The notes under the pieces are model-generated. The model had not been told where the DNA came from. It saw nothing but the letters and a program-made list of their open reading frames with translations, and made no database searches. The position numbers and the translations under genes were made by a program. From Membranipora membranacea (taxonomy: Eukaryota > Bryozoa > Gymnolaemata > Cheilostomatida > Membraniporidae): DNA of 60,000 nt. The first letter of the stretch is position 1, and the number at the start of each line of letters is the position of its first letter. The DNA lies in contig OU612066.1 in assembly GCA_914767715.1 (NCBI GenBank), positions 19,754,283-19,814,282 of the forward strand, given 5' to 3'. Of this stretch, positions 15,501 to 25,229 are shown piece after piece.

Positions 15501-18500
15501 GGTGCCTCAATTTCTCAAACCTCAAACAAGTAGGACAGCCGAAGTGTCACAGAGTTGGCAACATAATTGCTGTCAATGACTTTTAAATAAAAGATATCTT
15601 TCAGACAGCTGTAATTGAAATTTCACTCAGAAATCATTTAAATAGCTTTTCGCCATCATTGGAGCGACTCAGCCTTTGCAACATGGCGTTCGACAGCGCT
15701 ATGGTAGCTTGGCCAGTTCATCACTACAGAAGGTTGGTTGATTTGTAAGCTGAACAATTGAATAAATAGGGTCACAAAGGGTAACACGAGTATATGGGTT
15801 CAGGTTTTGGGTATAGATCACACATTATTGACCAAACCTTTGTCATTTAATACAGGGGCTTCTCTTTCAATCTCCAGGAGTGCGGATAGGATATCTAGAT
15901 ATATACAGGGTAATTAGTTCAGCCCATGACTGTTGTTTGTGACATCAGTATATAAGGTATCAGTCATTGAGATCAGAGTTAGAAATCTGCTTGGTTTTAT
16001 CTTCAGCAGCTAGTATTGCCATTACTGGTAAGCGGCTGATTATATAAAAAGCCACTCAATTTGGAATCAGGGCGTGATCACAAAACATCTGGCTCTCACC
16101 AATACTGTCTGTGAAGTGATACAATATTCTGATATCCCCAGTATCATTTAGTATAAACTTCAAATTCGTAAGTTTTGATGCATGATGGGATACTGAACAG
16201 TGCTTTTGATACATTTTGATGAACCTAAATTTATACTCGCTGGTTTTTACAGGAGGAGATGCACCCATTCAGCTCCAGCGAGGTCAAACAGGGTCACTGC
16301 TCCGCTACTGGAAAGGATTGATGAACAGCAGCAGAAAACAGAAAGTGACATTCAGGGTGTAGGAAAAGGACATCACAAAATGATTGCAAACTGTGTTCGC
16401 AGCAAACCAATGATATCAAGATCTAAAACTTCAGTCCGTTCAACACAGAGTTCATGTAGAGGAAAAGAAACATCATTCATAGAAACAGGCAAACCAGATC
16501 ATGGACGTAAAAACAGTGTAGAAAAAAGTTTCTCAGGTTACAAGCACTCCTCACTACGGGCTTCACAAACACGCCCTCACACAGTGGCCTCAGAGAGTGT
16601 AGATCGGACGCAACAAATGACTAAAGGTACACTAAGGAGGACCTTATCTAACCCGAAATGGAACAACTCCCTCATGAGATCAGAGAATGGCGATGTGCAG
16701 TACTATCGTCCTATGAGCTTATCAGCCAGGCGTAGGAGAACTAAGAGTGTCCAGTCTGAGAAACCGAGACAACCGGAGACTGATCCTACAAAACCACAGC
16801 CCATCAAACACGGTAGGTCTACAGATAATCTTAACTATTTCATACAAATATTTTATTGCAATACGAATGATTTTCTGGTCTGCAAACTCAAGAACTATTT
16901 TCTTTGTACCCTTCTTGAATCAGCCACGCAAGAATTAACACAATCATCTGCAATAAATTGTTTTGCCGAAAAGGATGGTCGAGATAGTAGTATAGAAAAT
17001 GTTTTTTTTTTATTATTATGAAAGATCTGACTATTTGAAGCAATGCCTTATTACTGTATGCTATTTGGGACAAAGGTATTTTATAAAATTTGAAGTTATC
17101 TTCTCCACGCCTCAGGGTTGTACCAGTTTGACACCAATATTACCTATTAGTCTTAGCTTAAATTGCAGGAGCAGTTAGAAAATTGGAGTTTGATTGGTAT
17201 AAGTATCACATTACCAAAAGGTCCATGGTTGGTCTTGCAGTTTTATCAACAAAGCGATGATTGCCCAACAGAAAAAATAATCAACTAATTTGTCATCGAT
17301 CAGCGGCTTGACGTCAAATCTGAATTAAAACAATACTAAATGTCATAGCATTATATTATGACCGATTAGTTCTATCTAGCAGCAAATTTCCTGAACACGA
17401 TCTGCATGAATTAAAAAACACCACTGAGACATTTTTTGAAGAAATGGTTGTAAGCGGGTGTACCGGGTAGTATTGATTGACATTGTAAGTTGAAGGGATG
17501 TTTATGCTCGTCACAAAACATTGCTGCGAAAATATGAAACCACATTGAAGAGTTTGCATCCGTTCATAATGTCATTTCAAAATCACTTTTAAAGGTCGAA
17601 TAAATATAGTCCAGAGATTATTTGTTTTTGCTCTTATTATGTATTTCACAAGCATTGCCAGTTAAGATTTCTGTATTGATTTGGATTGATCACATGAGAG
17701 AGTAAAACACAATGATAATAAGTGACATTACACACAATTTTAACAAAACAAGAGACAGCTTAATATTATAATCACTTGAGAAACAAGCATAGGGTTGTAA
17801 GGTATAAAATTACATGTTTGATAATTCATAAAATGCCACTTGCTATTCTTGACAATTAGGCTATAGATAGACTTAGGGACGACAGAAATCTATCAAAAAT
17901 TGAATCCGATCAATAAACTCGGAGACAGTTATAAGATTGCTCATAGGACATCGGGACTCTATTGGGAAAATTCAGGCCCAAAGACATCAACGCTGCTTTT
18001 AGAGTACATTAGATTTTTCTGCCTTTGCCGAGCTGGGTAAGCAGAGGTAGTTTATCAACATCATTATTATCATTTGTATTGTTCTGAATTAGGAAACCTG
18101 CCATATGAGTGCAGTGGGCATCTGATTTAGTAAGTAACGATTTGTTGTGAATTCACAGATTAATTTCAACTCCTGACAACGATTTTGCACAACAGCCTTT
18201 TTGTCAGAAGTTTTGTTCCATACATTGATGTTACGCTGTTATTGTGGCAGCTTGGGATAGCTTTCGTGGACATATAGCGATGTTGACTGGTGGTGATGGT
18301 CTATGCAATGGACAGAGGCAACCAATTTCATTACAAGCCAGCGAGATTCACAACCAAGTTATAAGCGGTAAGTGAAATACATGACGTGTGTGGTGACCAA
18401 ACAACCTCAATTTTGGAGCAAATATTTGTGTGTAGGAGGGCAAACACAAATCTGTGTCATTGGTTGTTTCTCTATGGCTTTCAGGTTTCATACAGATTTT

Positions 18501-21500
18501 TTGGCACAATTGGTGGTAATAATGCTTTGGGACATATAACTGGCTCAATTTATTTATATTTCAGAAGTTGGGCTAATTCAAGTGATCAAACTTGGCCTGG
18601 GTTGCGGGTAGTTGCATTCCATTATCAGTGACAGCTGTTTGGAATGTGGCTGATAGTGGAATGCCACTAACATGGTTAACATCTCATACAGCAAATACTG
18701 GTACACCGCAAGGGACTTTGTTATCCTGTTCAGATAATTTAAGATCACAAACAGAGAAAACAACAATAATTAATTGAGCAGACCATGTATTTTTTCTCGG
18801 GGGGAAACATGCTGACGATTCAACTCACTGTGAACTAGCCTTACCTCAGCTGAGATATGGCTCACTGTGAAACAAGTGGATCAATTCTTAAATATGTAAA
18901 ATGTCAAATAAAACTCATGAGATGATTTTCACAACACAGAAAAGCAAGCGCAGAGTGCCTAGTTTGTCCATGGACAATCAGGAAATCATCTCAGGTGAAG
19001 TTAAATTCCTAGGTTTAACCATTCTCTCTGGTTTAGCCATTGACATTGCAAGTAGACGAATATCTGTCCTTGTCCTATGCTGTTTCTGTGCTTGTTTCTG
19101 GTAAAAATAGTACACAAGTTATAAATTTGTATCAGACATTGTCCTCTATCATTTGTTGTCCCAAGTGCAGCAGAAACCAGAAATCTGAAAAACAGCTTTG
19201 ATAAAGTGATCGATGAAAGCAGCGAAAATTATGAACCGAGTATTATTCAAGACGACAGCCATATTATCCAAATATGTTTTAGAAAGGCTACCATCGGAGA
19301 AAATTTGAACTAACCTCATATTGGTATATTTGGTTTTTATGCTAGAGGATAAAAAATATAAATTGTAGTTTTAATATTCGGCTCTTTTTTGCATTTTTTT
19401 GCTAATTGTCTTATCATGAATAATATAGGCAGCACATTTTTGAGCAGCACTGCTCAGATTCATCTCATAGTATTTTTACTTGCAAACATATATACATACA
19501 TACACAAACCAGTGATCCCGAGACGAGTTCAAACGCTTAAACAAGGGTTGAGCTGAAGCTGGTATGAACCAAATGTTGCATTTGTTTCCAGTAGAAGTCA
19601 AAATCAAATATTGTGTCAATCTTCTTTTTTTTAAATTTAATTACTTTGTATTTTAGAGTTTGTTTTGATTTATTGAAGTGATTCTGTTTCAGATTTAAAA
19701 GCTAAGAGCTTACGTAGGAAGACAAAGACAATGATCATGTCTGCCAAGCTTATGAAAGCAAAAGAATACCTTGTGAATGCTGAGGAGGAAGACATTTTGG
19801 GTGAGTAGTAGGATGAAGCTAGCAGTTCTCATAGCAGAAGTAATGCAAAGGAATGGACCAGCAGAAAGACTCCACAATTCCACAAACCAAATAACATGGG
19901 AAAAAACTACTGGTATAACAACTGTAACGAGATAGATAATCTCGTTATTTTTGTATGCGAGTCATATTTTATATTCATGAAACATTATTGTATATATATA
20001 TATTATATATATCTGACATCACCTATATAAATTTAGAAACTGACTCCGAGGAAGAAGAGGAAAGAGAAATTCAGAGAAAGAAGAAGCAGACAGCACAACG
20101 TCACTGGGGGACAATAAGACGCGATGTCAACGACAAAATACGAGTACGCAAAGGAAACAATGTCGCTGGTATGTCATGGAACATTCTCCGCCATCAAGTA
20201 CGAGCGCAGACACAGGCAGAGGCAGTCCGGTTGGAGCTGTATGTCAAATATGGTGTAGTAAAACCATCCGCAAATGTGCAGCCTATTGACAAGCCGACGC
20301 TGTCTGAAACAGCACAGCAATTGATCACAGTCTTTGAAAATTTAGAGGTGAAAAACATAGATGACAATGTATTTTCTGCAGCAAAAATTAGCAAATTCAC
20401 TGAGGAGAAAACGCAATCGTGATATAACAATAACCACTTGCGATGTATTTTCCAAAGGAAAATCACAATAGCGTCAATGACAATATATCTGTTAGCGTGA
20501 GCTGTGTATGTGAATCTGGCTGCTTCCTAGTCATGAATGACAGGAGACTTTCACCTTTTCTCTGACAACAGCCCACGCCGATCTCAATACAGTTTAGTCA
20601 TAACGCAAACTTCATTCAACTGTTTTGGTTGTGGTCTTTGGAAGACTCAAAGAGTGGAAATTTAAACCAAGGCAGTCTTATTACCCATATACAGGCTATG
20701 AAGCAGTTTCCTGTGGATCTAAAATCCTGCTTGCCTGTCGGAATAGGATTATATTTATATATTTATGTTGCATTTAGTTCTCATCCTTTCCTCTAAGGTA
20801 ACTTCCTTTTGAATCATTGATCTCTGTGATTAAATCATGCTTCTTCAAATACCTTGTCTACATTTTTCAAATATTAAAACAAAGGAAGACCAGCATCTTG
20901 AACTCTATTATATTTTATTGACACTTACCATTTAATTCATTGTCTAAAGAACTTTTATATTGATGATCTACCATGCCTAGCTTAAACAACTATCAATGCG
21001 AGCATTGAAGATAATAGTACACTTTTCGAGTGGTAATCTCTAATGTTAAATATCTATTAATGTCTGAACATAATATCCTTCCTAAGAGCTACAAGCTTTG
21101 ACCATTAATAAATCAAGCTGACATGAGCGCAAGCTTCACAACAATCGGGAGTTGCTCTCCCGCTATTAGCTGGGATCAGAGAGCGAGCAACTCCAATATA
21201 TACATAACTAAGTGGTTCTTTGAGTATATGGAGTTTGGATTAGCTTTGTCACTCAGCCATGGTTTTTGGTCCCGTGACAAGGCTAAGATTGGATTTGTTC
21301 CTGAGCAGAGCTTTTGGTAGATCATGTAAGCTTATAGTTGCAATTTCATGTTTGGTAGCTCAAGCCAATGAACTCCCCCTTAAGAGGGAGTTCATTGTTC
21401 AAGCACAAGAGTTGATGGTAGTGACATGCCATTATCATACACAGCCCAATCAGCTGTGGTTGATAACGGAACGCCACTACCAGGAACCCAGACCGAGTTG

Positions 21501-24424
21501 GAGCACTCAAACTACACTTTTGAATAACCTTCTTCGATCGACGCATTGACAGCCCAACATGCTTTTGCATTCACAGTTTTGTATTTAGATACTAAATATT
21601 CGCTACAGAGGAAGTTTGATTGGTGAATGCTCCCACTGATGCCAGCTCCCACAAGTACTTAACAGCACAAAAAGTCTTTGAAATATCAATGTCTGTCTTT
21701 GCGTTGGTGCCACTGATACCCTCATTTTAGCTGGGTGTTAAACTGTCTGTTTGAGAGACGTTTTGTTGGGCTTGGCTAATGAAGTGCCACAGAATCCCCA
21801 AAAATACTAGTTGAACACTCAGGCTATCTCTTTCTCAGTAACAACCCTCCAGTACACACAACTCAGACTTACCCAATTTTCTGACCTCGAGATCCGATAA
21901 GGAGAAATCATTAGCAGCTCGAGCCTTTGTCTCTATAGGCAGGCCATGACAGTCCCAACCTGGTCTGAAATCGACCTTGTGACCTCTCATTACTCTGTAC
22001 CTGTTAATTATATCCTTAATGATCTGAAACAGAAAATGGAACTTTAAGATGAAAATGGCAGGTTCAAATTCGATCGATGTGTGTATAAATAAACCAGTCC
22101 AGCATTAGAGGACCGGAGTTGCTATGAGGAATATACCATAAACATAAATCTAAGTTTCAGGAAGACAAGAACTTTCAATGTCAACGCATTAGTTTACTAA
22201 CATTTTAAGGAGTTATCTAATCTTTTTCCTCGGGCCCACAACTCAAATTAGGCTATACATGTTATCATTGACACAGCTAAAAAACATGTATTGAGGTTGT
22301 GAAACCTGTCATGTAGCCTAGGAGATCTTGAGCTGTGCATGAGACTGCACCGGACACATGTATCCACATGGGACTGAAGTGATTAGAGGGAAGAGAGCCT
22401 CAAAGAGACTCAAACCATATACCGTAAGGTCGCGTATTGTAACCACGTGGCTTGTTGGTGAACAGGCCTGAATTAATTTAGTAAACAAAACACAGATTTT
22501 AGCCATATCACACCAGCAAGCCCACTGTCATTTAACCACAATATCTAGCCGCCCAGGCAATATAATGATCAAGAAATGTGCACACTATGTGTTACATGCT
22601 AATACCCTCCCACCACACTACACAGACCTGACCACAGCCCACAGCTGTCCTACTTACTTCTTCAAAACAAGACATTATGATACATTTCTGTCTGCCATAA
22701 TAATAAGCATTGCATCGACTGGTTGGAGAAGAAGAATGCTGATTGGTTAACTATTGGTCAGATCGTTTCTAATTGGATGATAATCTTATGTAGTTGTAAC
22801 GAGGCAAACAACTGCTTGAGGTCAAGGTCACTACATTGAGCTCAACAATTTTATATGTCTCTTCTGAGGTCGGATATTGTTAATAAAAATAAGAGATATA
22901 TGATAGCTTGTTACAACTGAGTGGTACCCAACTGAGTTAGTATGTATGTTCACTCATTAGCCGCCTGCCTATAGAATTTGGAAACGATGCCCTTATTATA
23001 ACCGCGGTATGCTTGACTTAGTTTTAACCACTCATGGACATTAACCCTGCGGCTACAATACGCGACCTTACGGTATATTTATAGTAAGGACACAACACAA
23101 CATTATAATACCAAGTAGGAAATCAATTCTTTTAGTCCAGGGTCATATTAATTCTTACCTTGTTGAGTGCGTGTCCAGTATGGAGATCACCATTAGCGTA
23201 AGGAGGACCATCATGTATTATGAACTCTGTTCCCGTATTGTGTTGTTTTTGCCAATCATACAGACCAGCAAAATCGGCAACCTAGCAAATATATTATTTT
23301 ATATATTATTTCCTTTAAGGGAATAGATAAGCTGTGCTTAGGTGGCCCAATCAGATGAGGTTCTGTAGCCCATATCCTCATCAGGAAGGGCCATCCCTCT
23401 CTTAAAATAAACAACAAATTGAGTGTGCTTGTGTTATGGGCAACATACTACAAGGCCCTGGCCGTACAGAAGAAAATAAATTAGCACCGTACATCTGCTG
23501 GACAGAGCACACTAGGCATAAACAGTAATAGAAATGTAGCAAATGTGAGTCAGTTATGTGATAGACCTAGTAAGTAAGTATGTGTGGACTGTCTTCTACA
23601 ACGGAGAGAATGCATTCATAACATTACATGCATACAGTAGTTAAATTTGTAGAGACCTAGTCAAGTGTGGTAGGATATTGCATAACTTAACTATGTTCTG
23701 TAATAAATGATCAGCTTTGCTAGTTAGTTAAAAGTGAGTACTAGTAGTCACAAAGTAAACTTCACTCACACCGATCCATAGGACTGCCGAGTTTCTGATT
23801 TTGGGCTTGGTGTGGGTGGCCGAAGCTCTTTTTGCTTTGCAGCTGGAAATCAATTCAGAACATTAGCTTTTAACTGCCAAAGTTGGATAATATATCAGAC
23901 CTGATTGGTTGGGTCATATTGACACATTTCAAAGCAACATCACAACAATATGTTCCAACCAATCAGAAAGTGTTTCAGGTTAAAAGCTAATGTTCTGAAT
24001 TGATTTCCAGCTGCAAAGCAAATAGAGCTTACATCCTTCCCACACCAAGCCCAAAATCAGGAACTGCGACAGTCCTATGTACCAATCCAATCGAATCATT
24101 GAATAATAATAATAATGAATGCCCTACACATAGTACTACCTCTTGAACATACTGTTCTCTGTCATTACATCTTCCATCTGATTTATATGCAGATAGATCG
24201 TAAGGCATCTGAGGAAGGTTCAGAGTGTCAGAGTACTTTTTACTGGCGTTCTTTTTAACTTTCTTTGATTTCTGTCCAGCAGCAGAGAGGTGTGTTGTTG
24301 ATGTGTGTACAAGACAGCCATATTTTGCTTGTGAATGGAGAATTCCGGTTACCCAGTGCTTATATAGGGTTTTATATACAGGATTGCATAGCTTTGGGAA
24401 ACCTGTATAAGGTTGAAATCGCAT
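1..24424 (-). CDS. IARS2: Mitochondrial isoleucyl-tRNA synthetase, C-terminal part off the left edge
   Basis: Class I aminoacyl-tRNA synthetase that charges tRNA-Ile, here of the bacterial/mitochondrial type. Fourteen phase-consistent exons, 5' to 3': 24140-24424, 23159-23281, 21873-22023, 13094-13242, 7931-8028, 7216-7368, 6730-6845, 4369-4538, 3742-3832, 2952-3097, 2300-2457, 1678-1780, 1064-1263, 562-667. They give about 683 residues; the family is about 1000, so roughly 300 C-terminal residues are missing. Visible landmarks: the HIGH-type motif HTGH (23171-23182) after [39 protein letters not shown]; the editing-domain stretch [63 protein letters not shown]; and KMSKS (610-624). I chose the ATG at 24424. 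The first ~35 residues are basic and free of acidic residues, as in a mitochondrial presequence. Three introns host opposite-strand genes. Splice sites are GT-AG throughout. Confidence 0.95.
2153..2250. mobile_element. ~95-bp palindromic mini-element, copy 1
   Basis: TAGATCAAGTTT followed by AAATGCCTGCATTC on the left is mirrored by GAATGTAGGCAAATGG followed by AACTTGGTCA on the right. CTCCCTCCCACTGGGAGCC is at the centre. Related copies lie at 44649-44733 and 45819-45880, with a partial copy near 10495-10545. Confidence 0.7.
2650..2688. repeat. 17-bp perfect hairpin, family member 1
   Basis: AATGAACTCCCTCTCCC (2650-2666) and its exact complement (2672-2688) surround a 5-base loop. The same outer stem, AATGAACTCCC/GGGAGTTCATT, recurs at 21367-21396, 18.7 kb away, so this is a dispersed foldback family. 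Confidence 0.85.
5170..5272 (+). other. Possible 5' UTR exon of the nested membrane-protein gene
   Basis: A good donor (AAAG followed by GTAAGTTA) at 5273 has its best partner at the acceptor TTTTTATCTAG ending at 5809, ten bases before the ATG at 5819. The 5' boundary of this exon is a guess. Confidence 0.4.
5416..5640 (-). repeat. Rearranged copy of the G-run inverted-repeat element seen at 53315-53570
   Basis: It begins with a G-run followed by TCTTTCAACTAGAA and GAGCGATGCA, as at 53315. Further on it carries the reverse complement of the CCTGCTAGGGGTCTCG and TGATGGAACTATA segments of that element. The order and orientation differ, so this copy is rearranged or nested. Confidence 0.6.
5819..6346 (+). 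CDS. Small multi-pass membrane protein nested in an IARS2 intron
   Basis: One coding exon of 175 residues; I do not recognise the family. The first ~35 residues are lysine-rich and polar ([14 protein letters not shown]...). A hydrophobic segment follows at about residues 45-70 ([20 protein letters not shown]), then a charged linker with KKYKRPKK and a proline/acidic patch. Two more hydrophobic segments occupy about 120-170, and the protein ends in HNTK. The ATG at 5819 follows a splice acceptor; a second ATG at 5825 is possible. AATAAA lies at 6423, 77 bases after the stop. The gene sits in the intron between IARS2 exons 4369-4538 and 6730-6845, on the opposite strand. It could be an ER membrane protein, but nothing in the sequence fixes the location. 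A close repeat element occupies 5416-5640, just upstream. Confidence 0.7.
   Translation: MTMPKKTSKKSHSNGKTRETKDTKGPMVQAKEENNIKWDEYINSSKIVSTAFFELLCDGFLSLVTYIYTMILSYVNKDQVKKYKRPKKTVITEPEDAAAPPKKSSRERFNEALDSTSGQSFFELFSFAYLIIGVLAVLTFGVTWLFLSVFVGTGWGFQLTVTLLAGIGYFLHNTK
6423..6428 (+). terminator. Polyadenylation signal AATAAA of the 5819-6346 gene
   Basis: Canonical AATAAA hexamer 77 bases past the stop codon, within the usual 3' UTR distance. Confidence 0.5.
8232..8739. mobile_element. Non-autonomous element with ~50-bp terminal inverted repeats
   Basis: AGCCTGGGCAGGCTGTCGGG starts the left end at 8232, and its exact complement ends the right end at about 8738. Similarity continues inward for about 50 bases through a G-rich stretch and ends in GGATAAATC/GGGTAAATC. 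The inside has no credible coding region. Target-site duplication is not clear. It lies in an IARS2 intron just upstream of the RING gene. Confidence 0.65.
9144..13044 (+). CDS. RING / B-box / coiled-coil protein with propeller-like C-terminus (TRIM-like)
   Basis: Seven exons (9144-9322, 9695-9905, 10280-10469, 10867-11063, 11528-11801, 12010-12732, 12932-13044) give 628 residues in one continuous frame. RING finger at about residues 17-60: [18 protein letters not shown] (C3HC4). B-box 1 follows: [18 protein letters not shown], with [11 protein letters not shown]-box 2 follows: [16 protein letters not shown] and CSQC. Exons 4-5 encode a long charged coiled coil. The last two exons encode about 275 residues of beta-strand-like repeats with no RING, B30.2 or clear NHL signature; a beta-propeller is the best guess. 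RING plus B-box proteins are usually E3 ubiquitin ligases. It lies inside the IARS2 intron between exons 7931-8028 and 13094-13242. The stop at 13042-13044 is 49 bases from an IARS2 exon on the other strand. Domains are firm; the substrate is unknown. Confidence 0.88.
10130..10148 (+). repeat. Poly-C run in a RING-gene intron
   Basis: Uninterrupted C run of about 15 bases in the intron between exons 2 and 3 of the RING gene. Confidence 0.9.
11170..11400 (+). repeat. Minisatellite of six C-rich units
   Basis: About six head-to-tail units of 35-50 bases. Each is TTTGAGGA, a C-run of variable length, then GTTTGTAACACCTGARATG. The C-run varies from 6 to about 14, and this accounts for most of the unit-length variation. 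It lies in the intron between coiled-coil exons 4 and 5 of the RING gene. Apparent glycine/arginine-rich reading frames on the minus strand here are repeat artefacts. Confidence 0.95.
13243..15682. other. Intronic/intergenic stretch without recognised genes
   Basis: This is IARS2 intron upstream of the next nested gene. A 13-bp perfect hairpin lies at 14161-14195 (TCTCATTAAACTT, then its complement). Otherwise I see AT-rich unique sequence and no coding exon I can support. Confidence 0.5.
14161..14195. repeat. Perfect 13-bp stem hairpin
   Basis: TCTCATTAAACTT at 14161-14173 pairs with AAGTTTAATGAGA at 14183-14195 around a 9-base loop. There is no downstream gene for it to terminate; it may be a tiny foldback element. 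Confidence 0.6.
15683..20422 (+). CDS. Unrecognised 367-residue basic protein with acidic linker, nested in IARS2
   Basis: Four exons join in frame: 15683-15732, 16253-16812, 19693-19800 and 20037-20422. The product starts [17 protein letters not shown] and has a serine/arginine/lysine-rich N-terminal ~200 residues of low order. A short basic helix-like exon follows ([20 protein letters not shown]), then an acidic run ETDSEEEEE at about residue 240 and basic RKKKQ. The C-terminal ~110 residues look folded ([32 protein letters not shown]). The order of charge blocks suggests a nuclear or cytoskeletal protein, but I do not recognise the family. ATG at 15683 is preceded by ACAAC, a fair start context. 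The gene lies entirely inside the 8.6-kb IARS2 intron between exons 13094-13242 and 21873-22023. The 2.9-kb intron 16813-19692 holds repeats, including one palindromic element near 18.6 kb. Confidence 0.72.
18613..18670. repeat. Inverted repeat related to one at 21420-21480
   Basis: GCATTCCATTATCAGTGACAG opposes CTGATAGTGGAATGCCAC in a short foldback. A diverged relative at about 21420-21477 has GACATGCCATTATCATACAC against TTGATAACGGAACGCCAC, so this is a two-copy palindromic family. Confidence 0.55.
20423..21872. other. IARS2 intron with short foldback repeats
   Basis: Holds the hairpin at 21367-21396 and the palindromic relative at about 21420-21477 described separately. I see no exon in the remainder. 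Confidence 0.5.
21367..21396. repeat. Hairpin, family member 2
   Basis: AATGAACTCCC at 21367-21377 pairs with GGGAGTTCATT at 21386-21396. The outer stem is identical to the 2650-2688 hairpin and the inner part is shorter. Confidence 0.85.
22419..23076. mobile_element. TIR element, 658 bp, 22-23-bp near-perfect inverted ends
   Basis: ATACCGTAAGGTCGCGTATT begins at 22419 and its exact complement ends at 23076; the match runs 23 bases. The terminal TA could be a TA target-site duplication of Tc1/mariner type. The interior has no transposase reading frame of useful size, so this is a non-autonomous copy. It lies in the first part of IARS2, between exons 21873-22023 and 23159-23281. Confidence 0.8.
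23777..24079. mobile_element. Foldback element with ~95-bp arms in IARS2 intron 1
   Basis: Left arm 23777-23874 and right arm 23978-24079 are inverted copies. They share CATAGGACTG, CTGATTTTGGGCTTGGTGTG and a long block CAGCTGGAAATCAATTCAGA. The spacer is itself partly palindromic (CTGATTGGTTGG and CCAACCAATCAG). The right arm ends 60 bases from the donor of IARS2 exon 1. A long hairpin in the pre-mRNA is expected. Confidence 0.85.
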
Positions 24425-24454
24425 ACTGTTGCAGAAATCCAAGGAAAAGATCAA

Positions 24455-24670
24455 TTAGTCATTTATGCTACACAATTTTTTTCATTTCATGGAGGCTGCC
24501 ATGTTTGTGGTCACATGATATATAGCTATGTCCAATCAGACCAACCAATTCAAGAAAGCAGCCAATGAGGCTGAACATCAAAGAATACCCAATCATACAT
24601 AAGCATTTTCTTGTCCAATGAATGACCCTTGAAATGAGAGGCAGATTGTGATTGGTTATGTGATCAACAT
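24455..24670 (-). promoter_or_regulatory. CCAAT-box cluster upstream of IARS2
   Basis: Within about 135 bases upstream of the IARS2 start lie five or six CCAAT-type cores in both orientations: CCAATCAGACC at 24532, CCAATT at about 24544, GCCAATGAG at 24562, CCCAATCAT at 24589, TCCAATGAA at 24615 and ATTGGTTATG at 24651. Clusters like this are typical NF-Y-dependent TATA-less housekeeping promoters in animals. That it drives IARS2 is inferred from position. No clear TATA box is seen. Confidence 0.5.
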
Positions 24671-25229
24671 TGGCCAGTTGCCAAAAACTCACATTTCATT
24701 ACAAGATGTTTTGGGCATTTGTATGTGTGACAGAATTCTATCATGAAAACTGACAATTGAGAGTATATACGAAGTTTCACTGTACATCTACCTCATTTTC
24801 GAAGATAAAGCGAGCTTGGAACGACCAGTCAAGAGCTACTTTTTTGTGTTGTGTTGAGTTTGTCTTCCTGCAACAAATAATACTTCACTTACAGCCACTC
24901 TTGTCTATGCTAGAATTAAAGTACAGAGAGAACATCCATAGATAGACAGAGAAAGGACAACATCATAAATCTAGCAATATATTGTATAGAAGAAGCAGAT
25001 AATAAGGAGTCAGATATAGTGATCATCAGTACCTAAAATGTAAGTTACCATCATCATTATACTATACAGAGTGAACAATGATGCATGTCCACCCATATCG
25101 GACTGGAGAAATTTCTTTTTTTGCGCTGAATGTGATATCTGACTAGAATGAGCTCTGTGTATTTCGCAAGTGGTGCGGTAACTTGTATAAGGTGTGCCAA
25201 ATGTATATATATATATGATATGTTCACGA

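Noticed and set aside
16200-16252. Extending the 367-residue nested protein upstream in frame to 16200
   Set aside because: A good acceptor at 16251-16252 and the phase-matched ATG exon at 15683-15732 explain the start better.
24425-24454. Ten extra N-terminal codons for IARS2
   Set aside because: The frame is open but begins with TTG; the first ATG is at 24424.
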